Source of the DNA: Chrysomallon squamiferum
Lineage: Eukaryota > Mollusca > Gastropoda > Neomphalida > Peltospiridae
DNA: 27,500 nt
NCBI GenBank assembly: GCA_012295275.1
Contig: CM022667.1
Span: 11,462,538-11,490,037, forward strand
Direction: 5' to 3'
Every line of letters starts with the position of its first letter. Within the stretch, counting starts at the first letter, position 1. Position numbers and translations under genes: made by a program. Below, piece after piece: positions 26,822 to 27,500 of the stretch. The notes under the pieces are model-generated. The model saw nothing but the letters and a program-made list of their open reading frames with translations. It ran no database searches and was not told the DNA's origin.

Positions 26822-27058
26822 ATAACACAAGAAATAGAAGAGAAAAACAGTGAAGTAAAAGAAACGAAAAAAAAGGAATAAATATAAAAAGAGAAAAAGA
26901 AAAGAAAGAAGCAAGCAAAGAATATAATAAAGAGAAAAACAGATATTAAAGAAAGAAGACGGAGAGAAGTAGAAAAGATAGGCCTTTGAGAAGAGAAAAG
27001 ACGAATCTGTAAACGAAACGAGAAGAAAAGAAGAATTAAAGCCGAAGAAAAAGAAAAT
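26822..27058 (+). repeat. Polypurine (A/G-rich) tract
   Basis: About 235 bases are dominated by A and G, with AGAAAAG-type units. The sequence is imperfect and not a simple microsatellite. Confidence 0.85.
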
Positions 27059-27059
27059 G

Positions 27060-27500
27060 TTTATTAGAAGATGGAGAAGATAATTTGCTTTGTATAATCT
27101 TTAATTACCGTTTACAACAGAAGTCGAATTTCGGCACTAAACAACCATTATTCTGGTCTGAAGACGTTTCAATGGGAACGTAATAAAACGAAATATCAGA
27201 ATCTTAAATTTAAAAAGTAGTAAACACAATTCATTCATTTATAAGGACATTCGTACCCGTGACTACGTATTCTAATAAATTAATCAGTGATATAAATATT
27301 TGTAAACAAGTGGATAATATTTTTTTTATAAGCTCCTTTCGTTAACTTCAAAGAAATGCCAATCAAATTTGCATTCAGTATTTGGCTGAGTTTGAAAATA
27401 GGCCTCTGAGGGGCGATCCTGTGGCCTCTGATAGCTGAGACAAGAGCTAAATGAATGAGCCTGTGTTATTGCTAGGGTATAATCATAAGAGTATACATGT
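27060..27500. other. Intergenic, no gene seen
   Basis: Unique sequence. A 9-bp direct repeat GGCCTCTGA lies at 27401-27409 and 27423-27431. No coding signature is visible. Confidence 0.55.

Overview
The window looks like metazoan nuclear DNA: AT-rich, gene-poor and crowded with long, nearly pure microsatellites such as (GA)n, (ATT)n, (TATG)n, (TTTA)n, (CA)n and (TA)n. This texture, plus a small multi-exon gene with GT-AG introns, fits a mollusc, and I would guess a cephalopod such as Octopus. That guess rests on the general look of the sequence, not on a match. Bacterial features (operons, ribosome binding sites, dense ORFs) are absent.

One gene is well supported. It lies on the plus strand at 15717-19377 in four coding exons (15717-15807, 18208-18438, 18733-18870, 19130-19377). 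Joined, they read 708 nt in frame, a 235-residue protein plus stop. The predicted product is a small type I membrane protein: signal peptide, one CUB domain, one six-cysteine LDL-receptor class A module, one transmembrane helix and a tail of about 12 to 16 residues ending Tyr-Glu-Asp-Ile. All three introns are phase 1, the usual pattern for extracellular modules spread by exon shuffling. A polyadenylation signal follows at 19531.

Layout: 1-9100 is intergenic DNA broken up by simple repeats. 9111-9727 is a 20-bp minisatellite. 9780-10252 holds diverged AT-rich repeats with an interleaved inverted repeat. 10810-11155 is a duplicated (TG)n-(GA)n block. 11930-12420 is a long, decayed CTA/TAC triplet tract. 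13540-13910 is a quasi-palindromic CA/TA/TG tract. 14287-15368 carries GAT/AAT repeats and two long (GA)n arrays just upstream of the gene. Intron 1 contains a probable DNA-transposon end (near 17171-17249) and an antisense tRNA-derived SINE-like element (about 17809-18003). 19800-21220, downstream of the gene, is an ancient degenerate tandem repeat of about 76 bp. 21220-27500 is again intergenic, with polypyrimidine, (GA)n, (TATG)n, (TTTA)n and polypurine tracts and one CpG-richer island at about 24480-25000.

Nearly all other open frames are translations of microsatellites and I do not regard them as genes. I see no rRNA, intact tRNA, CRISPR array or intact transposase. I found no convincing new multi-gene system. 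The most interesting items are the compact CUB-LDLa receptor-like gene, its AG-free microsatellite introns, and the three tandem or inverted repeat families.
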